The notes below the pieces were generated by a model. The model searched no databases and had not been told where the DNA came from. It worked only from the letters and a program-made list of their open reading frames with translations. A stretch of 64,000 nucleotides of DNA from Pseudomonadota bacterium (lineage in GTDB: Bacteria; Pseudomonadota; Gammaproteobacteria; Acidiferrobacterales; Acidiferrobacteraceae). Each line of letters starts with the position of its first letter. The stretch's first letter is position 1. A program made the translations under genes and the position numbers. The stretch spans positions 1 through 64,000 of the forward strand of contig JAKARI010000002.1 in NCBI GenBank assembly GCA_021819245.1, in the 5' to 3' direction. This document shows, in pieces, positions 42,384-51,499 of the stretch.

Positions 42384-44686
42384 ATGCGCGCCGCTATTGC
42401 GACATCTATACATGGTCGCACGCCCTCACTGAAAACGCGGTGGCGCACGGCGACGGCGCGTCGTCGCTCGCCATTGTGTGGGATGGGCTCGACGCCGAGT
42501 TCGAGGACGGCGCCGCCCGCGCGCGTCTTTGGGCGACGATCGGGCATGTCGTGGAACGCCTGAAAAGCGGCTATTGGCTTGAGTTCCATTTATGGCGCGA
42601 GCGCAATCCGGGGGCCGTCTGCGATTACCGTGCCCATTACGAGAAGGCGCCCCGGAAGAGCCCGTTTGCGGCCCACATGCGCGCGGCGATTGCCGACCAT
42701 TTGGCGCCTTATATGATTACCAATACCGTAGCGCTCATAGTCGGGTGTTTGCCGATCATGGAGATCGGCATCCGCCGTGCCCTCAATGGCCAGGCACAGC
42801 GGGCTGCCGAACTCGAGGCCTTCGGGGCGGAGCTTGCCGCCTTGCTTCCTGGGGGTCGGGTCGCCACGGTCCTGGAGTATGCCCGGCTGATTCAGAAAAG
42901 CTACGACAGGGGCCCGCCGCTATCGGTACCCGACCCTTGGCTGTCGCTAGCGGAGCAGCTGATTGTTGTCCCGCCCCAACCCGGCAAGCGGCTGCTGGAG
43001 GTCAATGGGCGCGCGGTGCGCGTCTTTTATCTCCACCTTTACCCCGACATCGACGCCGCCTGGATTCTCCCGCATGTGTCGGGCGCCATCAGCCTGCACA
43101 TAAGCCAAGTCATCATGCCGGCATCCACCGAGCGCGCCTTGCGTGCCTCCGAGCGGGCCGACCGGCTGATGCAGGGCGCCATGGCGCGCAAGGGGCGGGA
43201 ACGACAAGTGGCGGCGCTCAAGGATATGCAGGGCTTCCGCCAGCAGGCGGCAGACCATGACTGGCGCGTGCATCGCAATGCCTATGTCGTGTGCGTCGAT
43301 CTCGACAATGTCCCGCCGCAGGCCCTAACGCGCCTCGTCGAGGGCCTGCAGGGCAAGGGCGGCCGGGTCCGCGATGACGATTTTGTTCAGTTGCCGTTTT
43401 TTCGAATATCGCAGCCGGGCCAGGGGTACCGGTCACCGATTTGGCGGCCGGATCATGGCGCGCTCATCGCCGCCATGGCCCCGGCGCAGGTGTTTCGCAC
43501 GGGCCCTCGCCCCTGCGAGTCCTTGCGCCTGGGTCTTGCCTCCCAGCCCGTTGCCTTCGACTACAGCCATCAGGCCGTGGCCCACGGTTTTACGGTCGCC
43601 ATGACCGGCGCCGGCAAGGGCGTCGACAAGGTGGCGACCATAGCCGAGACCTACCCCTTTGGTATCGACTGGTATGTCCTCGAGATCGGTTCCACCTACC
43701 GCTGGGTCATAGAGGCCCTGGGGGGACGTTATACCAGGCTCGATCCGGGGGCGGCGGCGGTCAATCCTTTGCCGCCGCGGGCCGCGGGAGTGGCCGGTCT
43801 CGATCCGCTGTTGGCCTCGGGCACGCTCAATATTCTGGCGTTCATCCTGACGGATGGGCGCACGCTCCTCGATTTCCACGAGGCCGCGGCCGGCGCGGCC
43901 GCCCTCACGCGCCTCTACGACCATGCCTCCGCGCCCGACCCCGGCCTGGCCGACCTTCTGCATTCCCTCGAGCGCCTAAGCGATGTCAGCCCGGAGCAGG
44001 CGCAGGCCGCGCGCGTCATGGCCGCCAATCTCCACAGTTTTCTGGATACCCCGGAGGGCCGTTTATTCGCCGAGCGCGACAATGTCCAGATCAGTCCGGG
44101 CATAAGCGGCATAGACCTTAAGGATGTGGACCGGGCCAGCCCCAAGCTGCTCACGTTCTATCTGGTCTTCCTGTGTCTGCGCTTTCTGAATCTCGCCTTC
44201 GCGGGACGCAATCAGGCGCGCGTCCTGCTCGACGAGATCCATCGGTTCGTCGCCCACGCCCCCGGGGTCTTGTCGCGTCTCGTCTCGGAGATCGCGCGTA
44301 TGGGACGCAAGGAGGCGGCGGCGATCGACATCGTAACGCAGGGGCTTTCCGAGATCGATCTCATGGAAAAGGAGATCGTCAACTCGATGCCGCTTCGGTC
44401 CCTCCTCTATCGCAACGACGGCTGGGAGGAGATCGGCGCGCGTATCGGCATGCCGCAGCGCGCCCTGGACATATGGAAGCGCCTTCCGTTTCCCTTGAAT
44501 CTTCCCTGGCGGCCGGCGATCCGTTCCGTGGGGCCCGAGTATTACGCCTTACGGCTCACTTTTCCAAAGACGATCCTGGCCTTGGCCGACACCACTCCGG
44601 AGGGGCTGGCGCGCAAGGAGCGCCTGGGGGCCGAGATCACCGATCCCCTGGCGCGCCTCGCCAGATTTCTGGAGAACACTCCATGA
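42374..44686 (+). CDS. VirB4/TraC-like T4SS ATPase with atypical P-loop
   Basis: 770 residues. N-terminal CagE/TraC-type domain (RRYCDIYTWSHALTENAV). The C-terminal RecA-like ATPase has the sequence-order hallmarks of VirB4: FTVAMTGAGKGVDKVAT at the P-loop, VLEIGSTYRWVIEALGG and NPLPPR, then Walker B VLLDEIHRFV and a Gln in DIVTQGLSEIDL. The P-loop departs from GxxxxGK[S/T]: first Gly is Ala and the residue after Lys is Gly. ATG 42374 overlaps the VirB3-like stop; the frame opens further upstream in shadow sequence. Confidence 0.82.
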   Translation: MAINARRYCDIYTWSHALTENAVAHGDGASSLAIVWDGLDAEFEDGAARARLWATIGHVVERLKSGYWLEFHLWRERNPGAVCDYRAHYEKAPRKSPFAAHMRAAIADHLAPYMITNTVALIVGCLPIMEIGIRRALNGQAQRAAELEAFGAELAALLPGGRVATVLEYARLIQKSYDRGPPLSVPDPWLSLAEQLIVVPPQPGKRLLEVNGRAVRVFYLHLYPDIDAAWILPHVSGAISLHISQVIMPASTERALRASERADRLMQGAMARKGRERQVAALKDMQGFRQQAADHDWRVHRNAYVVCVDLDNVPPQALTRLVEGLQGKGGRVRDDDFVQLPFFRISQPGQGYRSPIWRPDHGALIAAMAPAQVFRTGPRPCESLRLGLASQPVAFDYSHQAVAHGFTVAMTGAGKGVDKVATIAETYPFGIDWYVLEIGSTYRWVIEALGGRYTRLDPGAAAVNPLPPRAAGVAGLDPLLASGTLNILAFILTDGRTLLDFHEAAAGAAALTRLYDHASAPDPGLADLLHSLERLSDVSPEQAQAARVMAANLHSFLDTPEGRLFAERDNVQISPGISGIDLKDVDRASPKLLTFYLVFLCLRFLNLAFAGRNQARVLLDEIHRFVAHAPGVLSRLVSEIARMGRKEAAAIDIVTQGLSEIDLMEKEIVNSMPLRSLLYRNDGWEEIGARIGMPQRALDIWKRLPFPLNLPWRPAIRSVGPEYYALRLTFPKTILALADTTPEGLARKERLGAEITDPLARLARFLENTP

Positions 44687-45306
44687 AGAAGGTATGCGGC
44701 GCGCTCATTTTATGGGCCCTGGGTACGGCAAGCGCCAGCGCGTTTCTGGGTGTGGGCGATGTGACCTTCGATCCGCCTGTCCATGCGGAACTCATAACCC
44801 TTCTCCATCAGGCCGTTGCCATCTATCGCTCGGTCTTGAGCGAGGTGCGCAGGCTCAAGGCCGTGGAGTCGACGCTCCGAAATGCGCAGCGCGACGCAAA
44901 GGTCATCGCCAATGGCAGTATCGCGCGCTACGCGCAGCAACGCCTGCCCGGTGGGTTACCTCAGGGGTTTGCGCAGATTCTCGGAACTGCGGACGCTGCT
45001 GCCCACGAGACCACCAACTACAGCAGTTATCTCAATCAGCAGTTGGGCCGCTTCGAAGATCTTGCGCGATTGCACTGGCTTGGCCGCGGAACCGACCAGG
45101 ATCTTGGCCTGTCTGCGACCAATCTCGGCGCGCGCACGAGCCGCGATGTGACCGCCCGCTCGACAGCAGCGCTTGCGGCGCTGGCCGCCGGGCGTGCGCG
45201 GTCCGAGGAGCGGCGTGCGATCCGGCGCGCCGCCGAGCGGCGCAATGCGCGCCATCTCCCGCAAGAGGCCGCGTCTTTGTACCGGGCCTTTGGAGAAACC
45301 CCTTGA
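44683..45306 (+). CDS. VirB5-like secreted/periplasmic protein
   Basis: 207 residues: signal peptide (MKKVCGALILWALGTASASA), then an almost wholly helical protein (LITLLHQAVAIYRSVLSEVRRL ...) ending in a basic Arg/Ala-rich helix. This is the shape of VirB5/TrbJ minor pilus components, and the position between VirB4 and VirB6 agrees. ATG overlaps the previous stop. Confidence 0.62.
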   Translation: MKKVCGALILWALGTASASAFLGVGDVTFDPPVHAELITLLHQAVAIYRSVLSEVRRLKAVESTLRNAQRDAKVIANGSIARYAQQRLPGGLPQGFAQILGTADAAAHETTNYSSYLNQQLGRFEDLARLHWLGRGTDQDLGLSATNLGARTSRDVTARSTAALAALAAGRARSEERRAIRRAAERRNARHLPQEAASLYRAFGETP

Positions 45307-46391
45307 ACAGCGCATCCCTGGTTGCCGATCTGCTCGGCTATCTCGCGCCCACACGCGTCTATCGCGCGGCAGCGCCCGTTGCCGCTGTCCTCATGCGCAC
45401 GGTCACGCCATCGCTTTTCGTGGTGGCCTTGTATACCCGCTTGCTCGAGGCGCAACTCGACTCCGTGTCGGGTGCCGGGCAGCTTGCGCGTGTCGTGCGC
45501 GATGCGGCCGTGTGGGGGGTGGTCCTGACCGCCTATTTCGCGTTGGGGGGTCTCGTAAACCACTATCTGAACGCCCTGTACGCGGCGATGGGCCGTATCG
45601 GATCGCTGCGGCTTGTGGCCACACAGATGGCCACCTTACTTGCCACCGCGGCCAAGGGGCCAAGCGGTGTTTGGGGCACGATAAAGGAAATCAACGCCTT
45701 GCCGCTGCGCCTGGCCACCGTGCTTCTCTATTACGCGACACTCGTCATGACCACCTTTCTCGAGGCCTTGCTGCGGATCGCGCAGGCCATAGGCTATGAG
45801 TTCGCTTTTCTTTATGGCCTCGTGGCGATCCCGCTCGCCTTGAGCCGTACGCTCTCTTTGGTGCGCGGCTTTGCGAAGCTCCTTGGCTTTTTCATCCTGT
45901 GGCCCGTGGTGCAGGCACTGCTCCTGGCGGTGTTCTCGCCGCTATTCACGCACGCCGTATCCGCTCTGCAGGGGCTGCTCGGCAAGGCCGACTACATGAT
46001 CGTGTACGCGCACATGTTGTTTACCATTCTCAATCTCGTGCTATGCGCTGTGCTGCTTGCCGCCCCTTATATCACCGCAAGCCTGATCGAAAACGCAGGC
46101 GCCGCGCAGCCCGTGCTGTCGCCCTATCTGGGCGCGATCTCGCAGTTTGGGGCCACGCTGGCCACCGGCGTCGACCGCGGGGCGGCAAAGGCGGCCGATA
46201 TCTATCTCCATGGCCCCGATGAGGACATCTTGTCCTTGCCCCCGGGGCGCATGCCTGAGCTGCACATTCCCCCCGACCCGAACTTCTGGCCGAGCGCGCA
46301 CGACGGCAGTGCCGTGCGCACCAACTACCTCCATCCCCAATACGACGGCCCCCCAAAGAGCGAGCAAGACGATGATTTCTCACGACGCTAA
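45303..46391 (+). CDS. VirB6/TrbL-like polytopic membrane protein
   Basis: 362 residues starting at TTG 45303, which overlaps the previous TGA (TTGA). About six to eight membrane segments (e.g. AAPVAAVLMRTVTPSLFVVALYTRL in part, FAFLYGLVAIPLALS, GFFILWPVVQALLLAVFSPLF). A hydrophilic Pro/Asp-rich tail follows (LPPGRMPELHIPPDPNFWP). The layout resembles VirB6/TraG-N channel proteins. Its frame is open far upstream without homology there. Confidence 0.65.
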   Translation: MNSASLVADLLGYLAPTRVYRAAAPVAAVLMRTVTPSLFVVALYTRLLEAQLDSVSGAGQLARVVRDAAVWGVVLTAYFALGGLVNHYLNALYAAMGRIGSLRLVATQMATLLATAAKGPSGVWGTIKEINALPLRLATVLLYYATLVMTTFLEALLRIAQAIGYEFAFLYGLVAIPLALSRTLSLVRGFAKLLGFFILWPVVQALLLAVFSPLFTHAVSALQGLLGKADYMIVYAHMLFTILNLVLCAVLLAAPYITASLIENAGAAQPVLSPYLGAISQFGATLATGVDRGAAKAADIYLHGPDEDILSLPPGRMPELHIPPDPNFWPSAHDGSAVRTNYLHPQYDGPPKSEQDDDFSRR

Positions 46392-46998
46392 TGTGTGGCG
46401 CCGCCACGGGCCCCAGGGTCTTCTCATGCAACGCCTGGCACGCTATGCGCTCTTGGGCTGGATCCTGTTTGGCGGCACGGCCCTGGCGTTTGTGGTGCTG
46501 GCGGTGGTCGCCGTCTCGCGCACGCCGCCTATCCTAGCGGTCAATCGCGCGGGCACGGTCCTCGGGCGCATTCAATGGCTTGCCGCCATTCATAGGTCGC
46601 GCCGCGCGATCATCATGGCATCCATGCGCTTTCTGCGGGATTACCTAAGCATCGATGGCGCGACTGTGGTACCGGATACCGTTCACGCCCTGGACATGAT
46701 GGCCCCGCATCTGCAGGCGGCAACCGTAGCGGTATTGCAAAAGACCGCATACATAGCCCGGGTGCGCGCCGCGCGGCTGCGCTCATGGGTGAGTTTCGTC
46801 AAAAATCCGCATAGACCGCGCCTGATTCGCAGGGATGGGGACCGCTTTCTGGTACGGCTATCGGGTGTCGTGCATGTGATCTTGCCGGATGGAAGGCCTG
46901 TCAGAGAGCACTTTACGATCATTCTGACGGAGATCGCAGTCGCCCGCCGCATACACGACACATCCGGAATTCTCGTCACCGCGATCACCGCGTCATGA
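46372..46998 (+). CDS. VirB8/TraE-like bitopic protein
   Basis: 208 residues: short cytoplasmic N-terminus, one membrane helix (~24-50, LLGWILFGGTALAFVVLAVV), then a periplasmic NTF2-like-sized domain (VKNPHRPRLIRRDGDRFLVRLSGVVHVIL). The topology is right for VirB8/TraE. ATG 46372 overlaps the VirB6-like gene by 20 bases. Confidence 0.6.
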   Translation: MISHDANVWRRHGPQGLLMQRLARYALLGWILFGGTALAFVVLAVVAVSRTPPILAVNRAGTVLGRIQWLAAIHRSRRAIIMASMRFLRDYLSIDGATVVPDTVHALDMMAPHLQAATVAVLQKTAYIARVRAARLRSWVSFVKNPHRPRLIRRDGDRFLVRLSGVVHVILPDGRPVREHFTIILTEIAVARRIHDTSGILVTAITAS

Positions 46999-47753
46999 TA
47001 CCCATCCTTCCTCCTTCCTTGAGGCCGTTTGCCCCGCATGCGCGCAGGGTGATGCTGCGCCCTTACTGCGCGCTCTCGGCGACTATCGTGCCCGACCTCG
47101 GCCTGCGTCTCATCTTCCCACGGGGCGCGCCGCCGGCCCGTTTTGCGCTCACCAATCCGCTGTTTTCTGCGGTACGGCTCGGGGGCCGCGCCATTCTCAT
47201 AACCGTATCGCGCGGCACCCATAAGCGATATTGCGCCAATGCCTTCATGGATTGGCGGGGCTCCTATGTATCGCTGCTCGTGTGTACGACGGCAAAGGGC
47301 CGGCGTTACACGAGCGACATCCGCTTCGTGCGTCCGCGCGTTGTGCAAACGTCGCCTCGCGCGCGCATCGTACGCCCCTCCCCATGGGCGCGGGCCTGGG
47401 CCTATGCGGCCTTCGGGCCGATGTCGCAAACCTCTATTAGAAAGCGTGTCGTCGTGACCAGGGGCCCGCGCGCCATCGTGCTGCGTGTGCGCCGCTTGCT
47501 ATCCGTGCCCGGCGAGCAGGTGCTGGGTTTTGCGGTGACCGGCGTAAAGGGCGCGCTCGGCGCCGTGGGCGGCGCGGTCCTCTATCGCGGGCGCCACAAG
47601 TGGCGGCGCATCCCCACTGCCACCGCATGCCGTGTGTCGCCACGCCATCATCGCGTGGTCTGTGCGCTCGCGCTTGCGCCCCCTGCGCGGGGTGTCAGGC
47701 GCTGGCATCTGATGGTTTTGACCGCCCTCGGACCGGTGCGGCTGTCATGGTAG
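46995..47753 (+). CDS. TraK/VirB9-position protein
   Basis: 252 residues, very basic, beta-rich (LRLIFPRGAPPARFALTNPLFSAVRLGG; SRGTHKRYCANAFMDWRGSY). Between VirB8- and VirB10-like genes the F-type and P-type orders have TraK or VirB9. The F-type TraK is a periplasmic secretin-like protein, but no signal peptide is visible here. Assignment is chiefly positional. Confidence 0.45.
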   Translation: MIPILPPSLRPFAPHARRVMLRPYCALSATIVPDLGLRLIFPRGAPPARFALTNPLFSAVRLGGRAILITVSRGTHKRYCANAFMDWRGSYVSLLVCTTAKGRRYTSDIRFVRPRVVQTSPRARIVRPSPWARAWAYAAFGPMSQTSIRKRVVVTRGPRAIVLRVRRLLSVPGEQVLGFAVTGVKGALGAVGGAVLYRGRHKWRRIPTATACRVSPRHHRVVCALALAPPARGVRRWHLMVLTALGPVRLSW

Positions 47754-48481
47754 CGACGATACCGGCCACCCCGGCGGCCATCGTGCGCCGCCTCGCGCAC
47801 GAAAGACCGGCCGCACCCTCGCTGTTTCACCGGCTGCTCGGGCTTATCGGCGCACGGCCCGCGCGCAAGTCCATGGCGCCGCGCGTCGCAGCCCAGCCGG
47901 CCCCTGTGTCTCGCGCCATGCCGTTTGCCATGGTGCAGACGCGCGTCCGGCCACTGATCCTCGCGCGCGCGCCCGCCGGGCTTGGCCTGCGCCCCGGGTC
48001 GTGGGTGCCGGTGATATTGCGCCATGGCATTACCGACCAGGACCCGGCACTCGTCGTCTTGCACGTCGAGGCCCCCGTGTATGGCCGGCTTGGTACCTTG
48101 CCGGCCGGGACGCGGCTCCTTGGCCATGTCGAAGGGGCGCGGCTTGGGCGCGTGATGATCGCCATCAGCGCGGCGGTCACGCCAGACGGCCGCAGCCTGC
48201 CGTTTGCCGCCATGGTGTTTAGTGCCCATCGCGATCTCGGCCTTCCCGCCTATGTCGCAGGCGGACGACGCAAGGCCGCGCTCGCGGCATTCGCGCAGTC
48301 GGTGGTAGAGGGCGTGGATATGGTGGTGGCGACCCTGGAGGCCCAGTCGTCCGTGACCTCGGAGGCGCTTGGCCAAGTGGGCACGACCACTTTGAATGCC
48401 GCCGCTGCCTGGCGCATACCGCGCCAGGTTCTTTATGTCCCGGCGCAGCGGGCCTACGTGGAGACACAAAAGCCGTCATGA
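47747..48481 (+). CDS. VirB10/TraB-like C-terminal domain protein
   Basis: 244 residues. The second half matches the VirB10/TraB beta-barrel: LRPGSWVPVILRHGITDQDP, VEAPVYGRLGTLPAGTRLLG, GRVMIAISAAVTPDGRSLPF. VirB10 normally has an N-terminal inner-membrane helix and long Pro-rich linker; here the N-terminus (~60 residues) lacks a clear membrane segment. ATG 47747 overlaps the previous stop by seven bases. Confidence 0.65.
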   Translation: MVATIPATPAAIVRRLAHERPAAPSLFHRLLGLIGARPARKSMAPRVAAQPAPVSRAMPFAMVQTRVRPLILARAPAGLGLRPGSWVPVILRHGITDQDPALVVLHVEAPVYGRLGTLPAGTRLLGHVEGARLGRVMIAISAAVTPDGRSLPFAAMVFSAHRDLGLPAYVAGGRRKAALAAFAQSVVEGVDMVVATLEAQSSVTSEALGQVGTTTLNAAAAWRIPRQVLYVPAQRAYVETQKPS

Positions 48482-49020
48482 CGAAAAACACTGTGAAGCT
48501 TTGTCTGCTTATGGCCGTGTTGGCGAATCCGGCATCCTGTAGCGCCTGGCAATTGGCCGGGGGTGGTGGCCTGCTTGCGGGGCTTGCCCCGGAGACCGCC
48601 TTTGGCTGGCAATTCACGGGGCAATGGACGCGTGAAACCTATGCGGGATGGCGCTGGCTGGTGGATCTGGACGTCGGCCAGTATGGCACGCAGGCCGCCC
48701 CCAACGCCTGGCTCATGCGCGGTCGCGAGCAGAGCCTGTTGGTTTTATGGGAGCGGCGCGTGCCGTTTGGTTATGCGTTTCGTCCCTGGATCGGCATAGG
48801 CGGCGGGGTCTCGCATTATCGTTTCGATGAACGGCAGCTCTTGAACGGCGGCGGCTATGCGATCGCCTCCTATCCGGCGATTACGAGGGACGACGGCGAT
48901 CTGGCGGCGTCTATGACCGTGCCGTTGGGCCACTCGTGGTCCCTTGCCATTACCGCAGAGACCGGGTTCCCGACTCGCACTTCCACCGTCAGCATGACTG
49001 TGCTCTGGAGGTTGTTTTGA
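48478..49020 (+). CDS. Outer-membrane beta-barrel protein of the T4SS-like cluster
   Basis: 180 residues: signal peptide (KLCLLMAVLANPASCSA), alternating amphipathic strands with aromatic belts and a terminal aromatic (VLWRLF), typical of small 8-strand barrels. Not a known VirB protein. It overlaps the VirB10-like and lipoprotein genes by four bases each, so it belongs to the same transcript. Confidence 0.65.
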   Translation: MTKNTVKLCLLMAVLANPASCSAWQLAGGGGLLAGLAPETAFGWQFTGQWTRETYAGWRWLVDLDVGQYGTQAAPNAWLMRGREQSLLVLWERRVPFGYAFRPWIGIGGGVSHYRFDERQLLNGGGYAIASYPAITRDDGDLAASMTVPLGHSWSLAITAETGFPTRTSTVSMTVLWRLF

Positions 49021-50435
49021 AAAGGCTCACCTGCTATGGAGGGGCATTGCTCGCGGGCCTCGCCCTGAACGGTTGCCGGTTGGGCAATCCCGAGTCCGCG
49101 ACCCCCCTGCCCCAGGGGTCGATTACAGGCTATGTCATAAGCGCCGGACCCGTGGCCGGTGCATCGGTTTCCGTATCCGGACCCGGCGGGGTGCTCGCGA
49201 CCACACGCACCGATGACAGCGGATACTTTGCCCTGTCTCTTCAAAGCCTCGACGCGACCCTCGGGGTGGTGGCAAGCGGCGGCTCCTATGGCAACTCGGC
49301 CGGCAGCAACGTGGCCTCGGGCGTCCTGCAGGCGGCCCTTGCCTACCAGCAAGGCAGCGCCGATGCGGTGGCGGTCACCCCGATAACGAACGCGGTCGTG
49401 GCGGATCAAGGCTACTATGAAGGCCAGGGGGTGTCGGCCCAGGCCGCCTTCGAGCGCGCCGATGCGGCGTTCGCGGGCTGGCTCGGCTTCGATCCCGTGA
49501 CGACCGAGCCTTTGCCGGTATCCGGCGGCAGTGCAAACGGGTCTGCCCTGACCCCCGGTCTGCGCTACGGGCTTGTGCTGGCTGCGCTTGTCGAGTGGGC
49601 GCATGCCAATGGCAGCCGCGCGCAGACCGCCGACACGGTCATGGCGGGCGATGTCGGCTATGACGGACTTCTGAACGGGACCGGCCCTGGCGGCGCGCTC
49701 ACCCTCGGGTCCCTGGTTTTGTCCGCCAATGCCTACCGGCAGGGACTGGCGACGGCCCTTTTGCAGGTTGCGGCGGCAGCCCCGGCGGGCTCGGCGGCCG
49801 CGCTTCCCGGGCCCAATGCCGCAGCGCTCATCGCGTACGCGCAGGCCCTTGCCGAATCGACGTCTCCCCTGTTTGGCTCATCGCCGCCGCAACCTTTTGG
49901 CGGCGACGCCATGGCGCTCAATGTCGCGCCGTTGCCGGCATGGACGCACGCAACGGCGACCATAAGCGGGTCGGTGGCGGATCCTTACGGGTTACCCGTG
50001 ACGGTCACGATTTCCATCGACCAGCAGCAATCCCAGGCCACGACAACGACATCGGGGTTTGCGTTCGCTATCGATACCAACACGTTGAGCGACGGGGTGC
50101 ATGAGGTGTCGGTAAGCGCCCGTGACGCAGCCGGCGATCAGGCCTCTTATCAGGGCTCCCTGGGGGTTGACAACACGCCCCCGCAGGCCTGTGTATCCTC
50201 GTTTGCGCCGGTCGTGGGCGGGGCCTTGGTCGCGGGCCAATGGCAGGACCTGTCGGGGGTCGTGGCCGGGACGGCCGACGGCGTCGCGCTTACTATAAGC
50301 CCAGGCACATGGGAGGTGGTCGTGCCGACACCGGTGCCGTCGCCGCTCGAGGTCGTCATGACCGATGCGGCCGGGAATCAGCAGGGCTTTTCGTGGGCCT
50401 TGAGCACCGCGAACAATCCGGCCCCGTGCCCGTAA
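49017..50435 (+). CDS. Large surface-type lipoprotein with Ig-like domains
   Basis: 472 residues from TTG 49017 (overlapping TGA; GGAGG upstream). Lipobox LNGC. Next a carboxypeptidase-regulatory-like domain (ITGYVISAGPVAGASVSVSGPGG, DDSGYFALSL) and a long Ala-rich helical region. Two Ig-like modules follow (ATISGSVADPYGLPVTVTISID; QGSLGVDNTPPQ). It is probably surface-exposed and may be a tip, adhesin or substrate of the apparatus. Last gene of the cluster. No function is known. Confidence 0.7.
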   Translation: MKRLTCYGGALLAGLALNGCRLGNPESATPLPQGSITGYVISAGPVAGASVSVSGPGGVLATTRTDDSGYFALSLQSLDATLGVVASGGSYGNSAGSNVASGVLQAALAYQQGSADAVAVTPITNAVVADQGYYEGQGVSAQAAFERADAAFAGWLGFDPVTTEPLPVSGGSANGSALTPGLRYGLVLAALVEWAHANGSRAQTADTVMAGDVGYDGLLNGTGPGGALTLGSLVLSANAYRQGLATALLQVAAAAPAGSAAALPGPNAAALIAYAQALAESTSPLFGSSPPQPFGGDAMALNVAPLPAWTHATATISGSVADPYGLPVTVTISIDQQQSQATTTTSGFAFAIDTNTLSDGVHEVSVSARDAAGDQASYQGSLGVDNTPPQACVSSFAPVVGGALVAGQWQDLSGVVAGTADGVALTISPGTWEVVVPTPVPSPLEVVMTDAAGNQQGFSWALSTANNPAPCP

Positions 50436-50657
50436 GCAATGGAAAAGACCCCTTCGAGCTCTGCTCGACAGGTGTGTATGACCCGCAAAGGAGATTCCTG
50501 GCATATCCTGCCGCGGCGGGCGTGGGTTACACGCCCTCCACGGACGATCATGCCAAGCCCGGTGAGCCCGCCCGCGTCCTGATCGGCAGCCGTCTTTTGG
50601 GCGGCGCGACGGCCGCCCATGCCGTAAGCGCTCACTTGGCGCCGAACTCCCGTGCGT

Positions 50658-50902
50658 TTATACCACGGCACGCCTAGCGCAGGATCGTTTCGTGTGTGCC
50701 TTGTGCGCCTCGACGTAAGGGCGCAAGACGGCATTCGTGCGCGACCGATACCGCTTGCCGGCGTGTTTGAAGAACTCCAGCGCTTCGGCATCAATGCGCA
50801 GATCGGCTTTTTGGGGCGAGGCAACTGCCCTGCGGCCTTCACCCATAGGGTATCAGGCAGATAAGGGGCATCGCTGTAACCGGTTATGTCCGTAAACTGC
50901 TG
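50658..50902 (-). pseudogene. Frameshifted BrnA/DUF4415-type antitoxin
   Basis: Two minus-strand frames together read as one antitoxin. The first is YSDAPYLPDTLWVKAAGQL followed by PRPKK, with no start and a stop just upstream. The second continues ADLRIDAEALEFFKHAGK and RYRSRTNAVLRPYVEAHK to the stop at 50658. The joint is a run CCCCAAAAAG (50807-50816); one extra A would restore the frame as ...RPKKADLRID. No BrnT toxin is recognisable nearby. This is an orphan, decayed antitoxin or, if the run varies, a switchable one. Confidence 0.65.
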
Positions 50903-51499
50903 TCAATAGCCGACGAGCTCAGGCGGTTGGTGCCGCCGCCTCGATTCGGCAAATGGGCGTTATCGAGACGTTAATCAACCGGAGATCGAAGCGATGACAG
51001 GGTCTGATGATGGCCGATGGAATGGCCACCGCCCCGTGCGGCACGAGCGTACGGGACTCGCCCTCATCCTGTGCCTGCATCACGCCCGCCGGTTGTCGAA
51101 GACTCTCGGCTTCCCGTTCAAGAACCGCGAATACCAGATCGCGGGGGAGGGTCGGGGCGATCGGCTGCGGGGCGGCACGGTCACCGTCTGTGAAGCCTTC
51201 GATGCGGAAAGGCCATTTTCCTCTGGAGAGATGCCCCCTGGACGATTGCAGGGCCAGCCGAACGATGGCAAACGGGTCGCCGGCGCCGGCCGAACCCGTG
51301 TGAGCGATGGGGGGCCGGCGCGCGAAGAGCCCATCATGGCCCGACATCGATAGCTCGATGCGGCAGGAAGAGGCCGGATATCCATGAGCCGTCGATCCCA
51401 CCGGCCAGAGAACGGATGCGTGCCAACGAGAACGGGGTCCCTATATGCCCCTGACAGCGATCGCAGGGATGACCCGCCGCGGCCGGCAGGCGGCCGCTT
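50903..51499. other. Gene-poor region upstream of the rpoH 3' end
   Basis: About 600 bases with no recognisable gene. A plus-strand frame at 50994-51353 (119 aa, ATG preceded by GGAG) has plausible codon use but no recognisable content, and an antisense frame covers the same stretch. Probably the decayed right border of the inserted cluster. Confidence 0.35.

Noticed and set aside
50994..51353. 119-aa plus-strand frame with a reasonable ribosome site
   Set aside because: No family recognised and a comparable antisense frame covers the same stretch; kept only as part of the gene-poor region.
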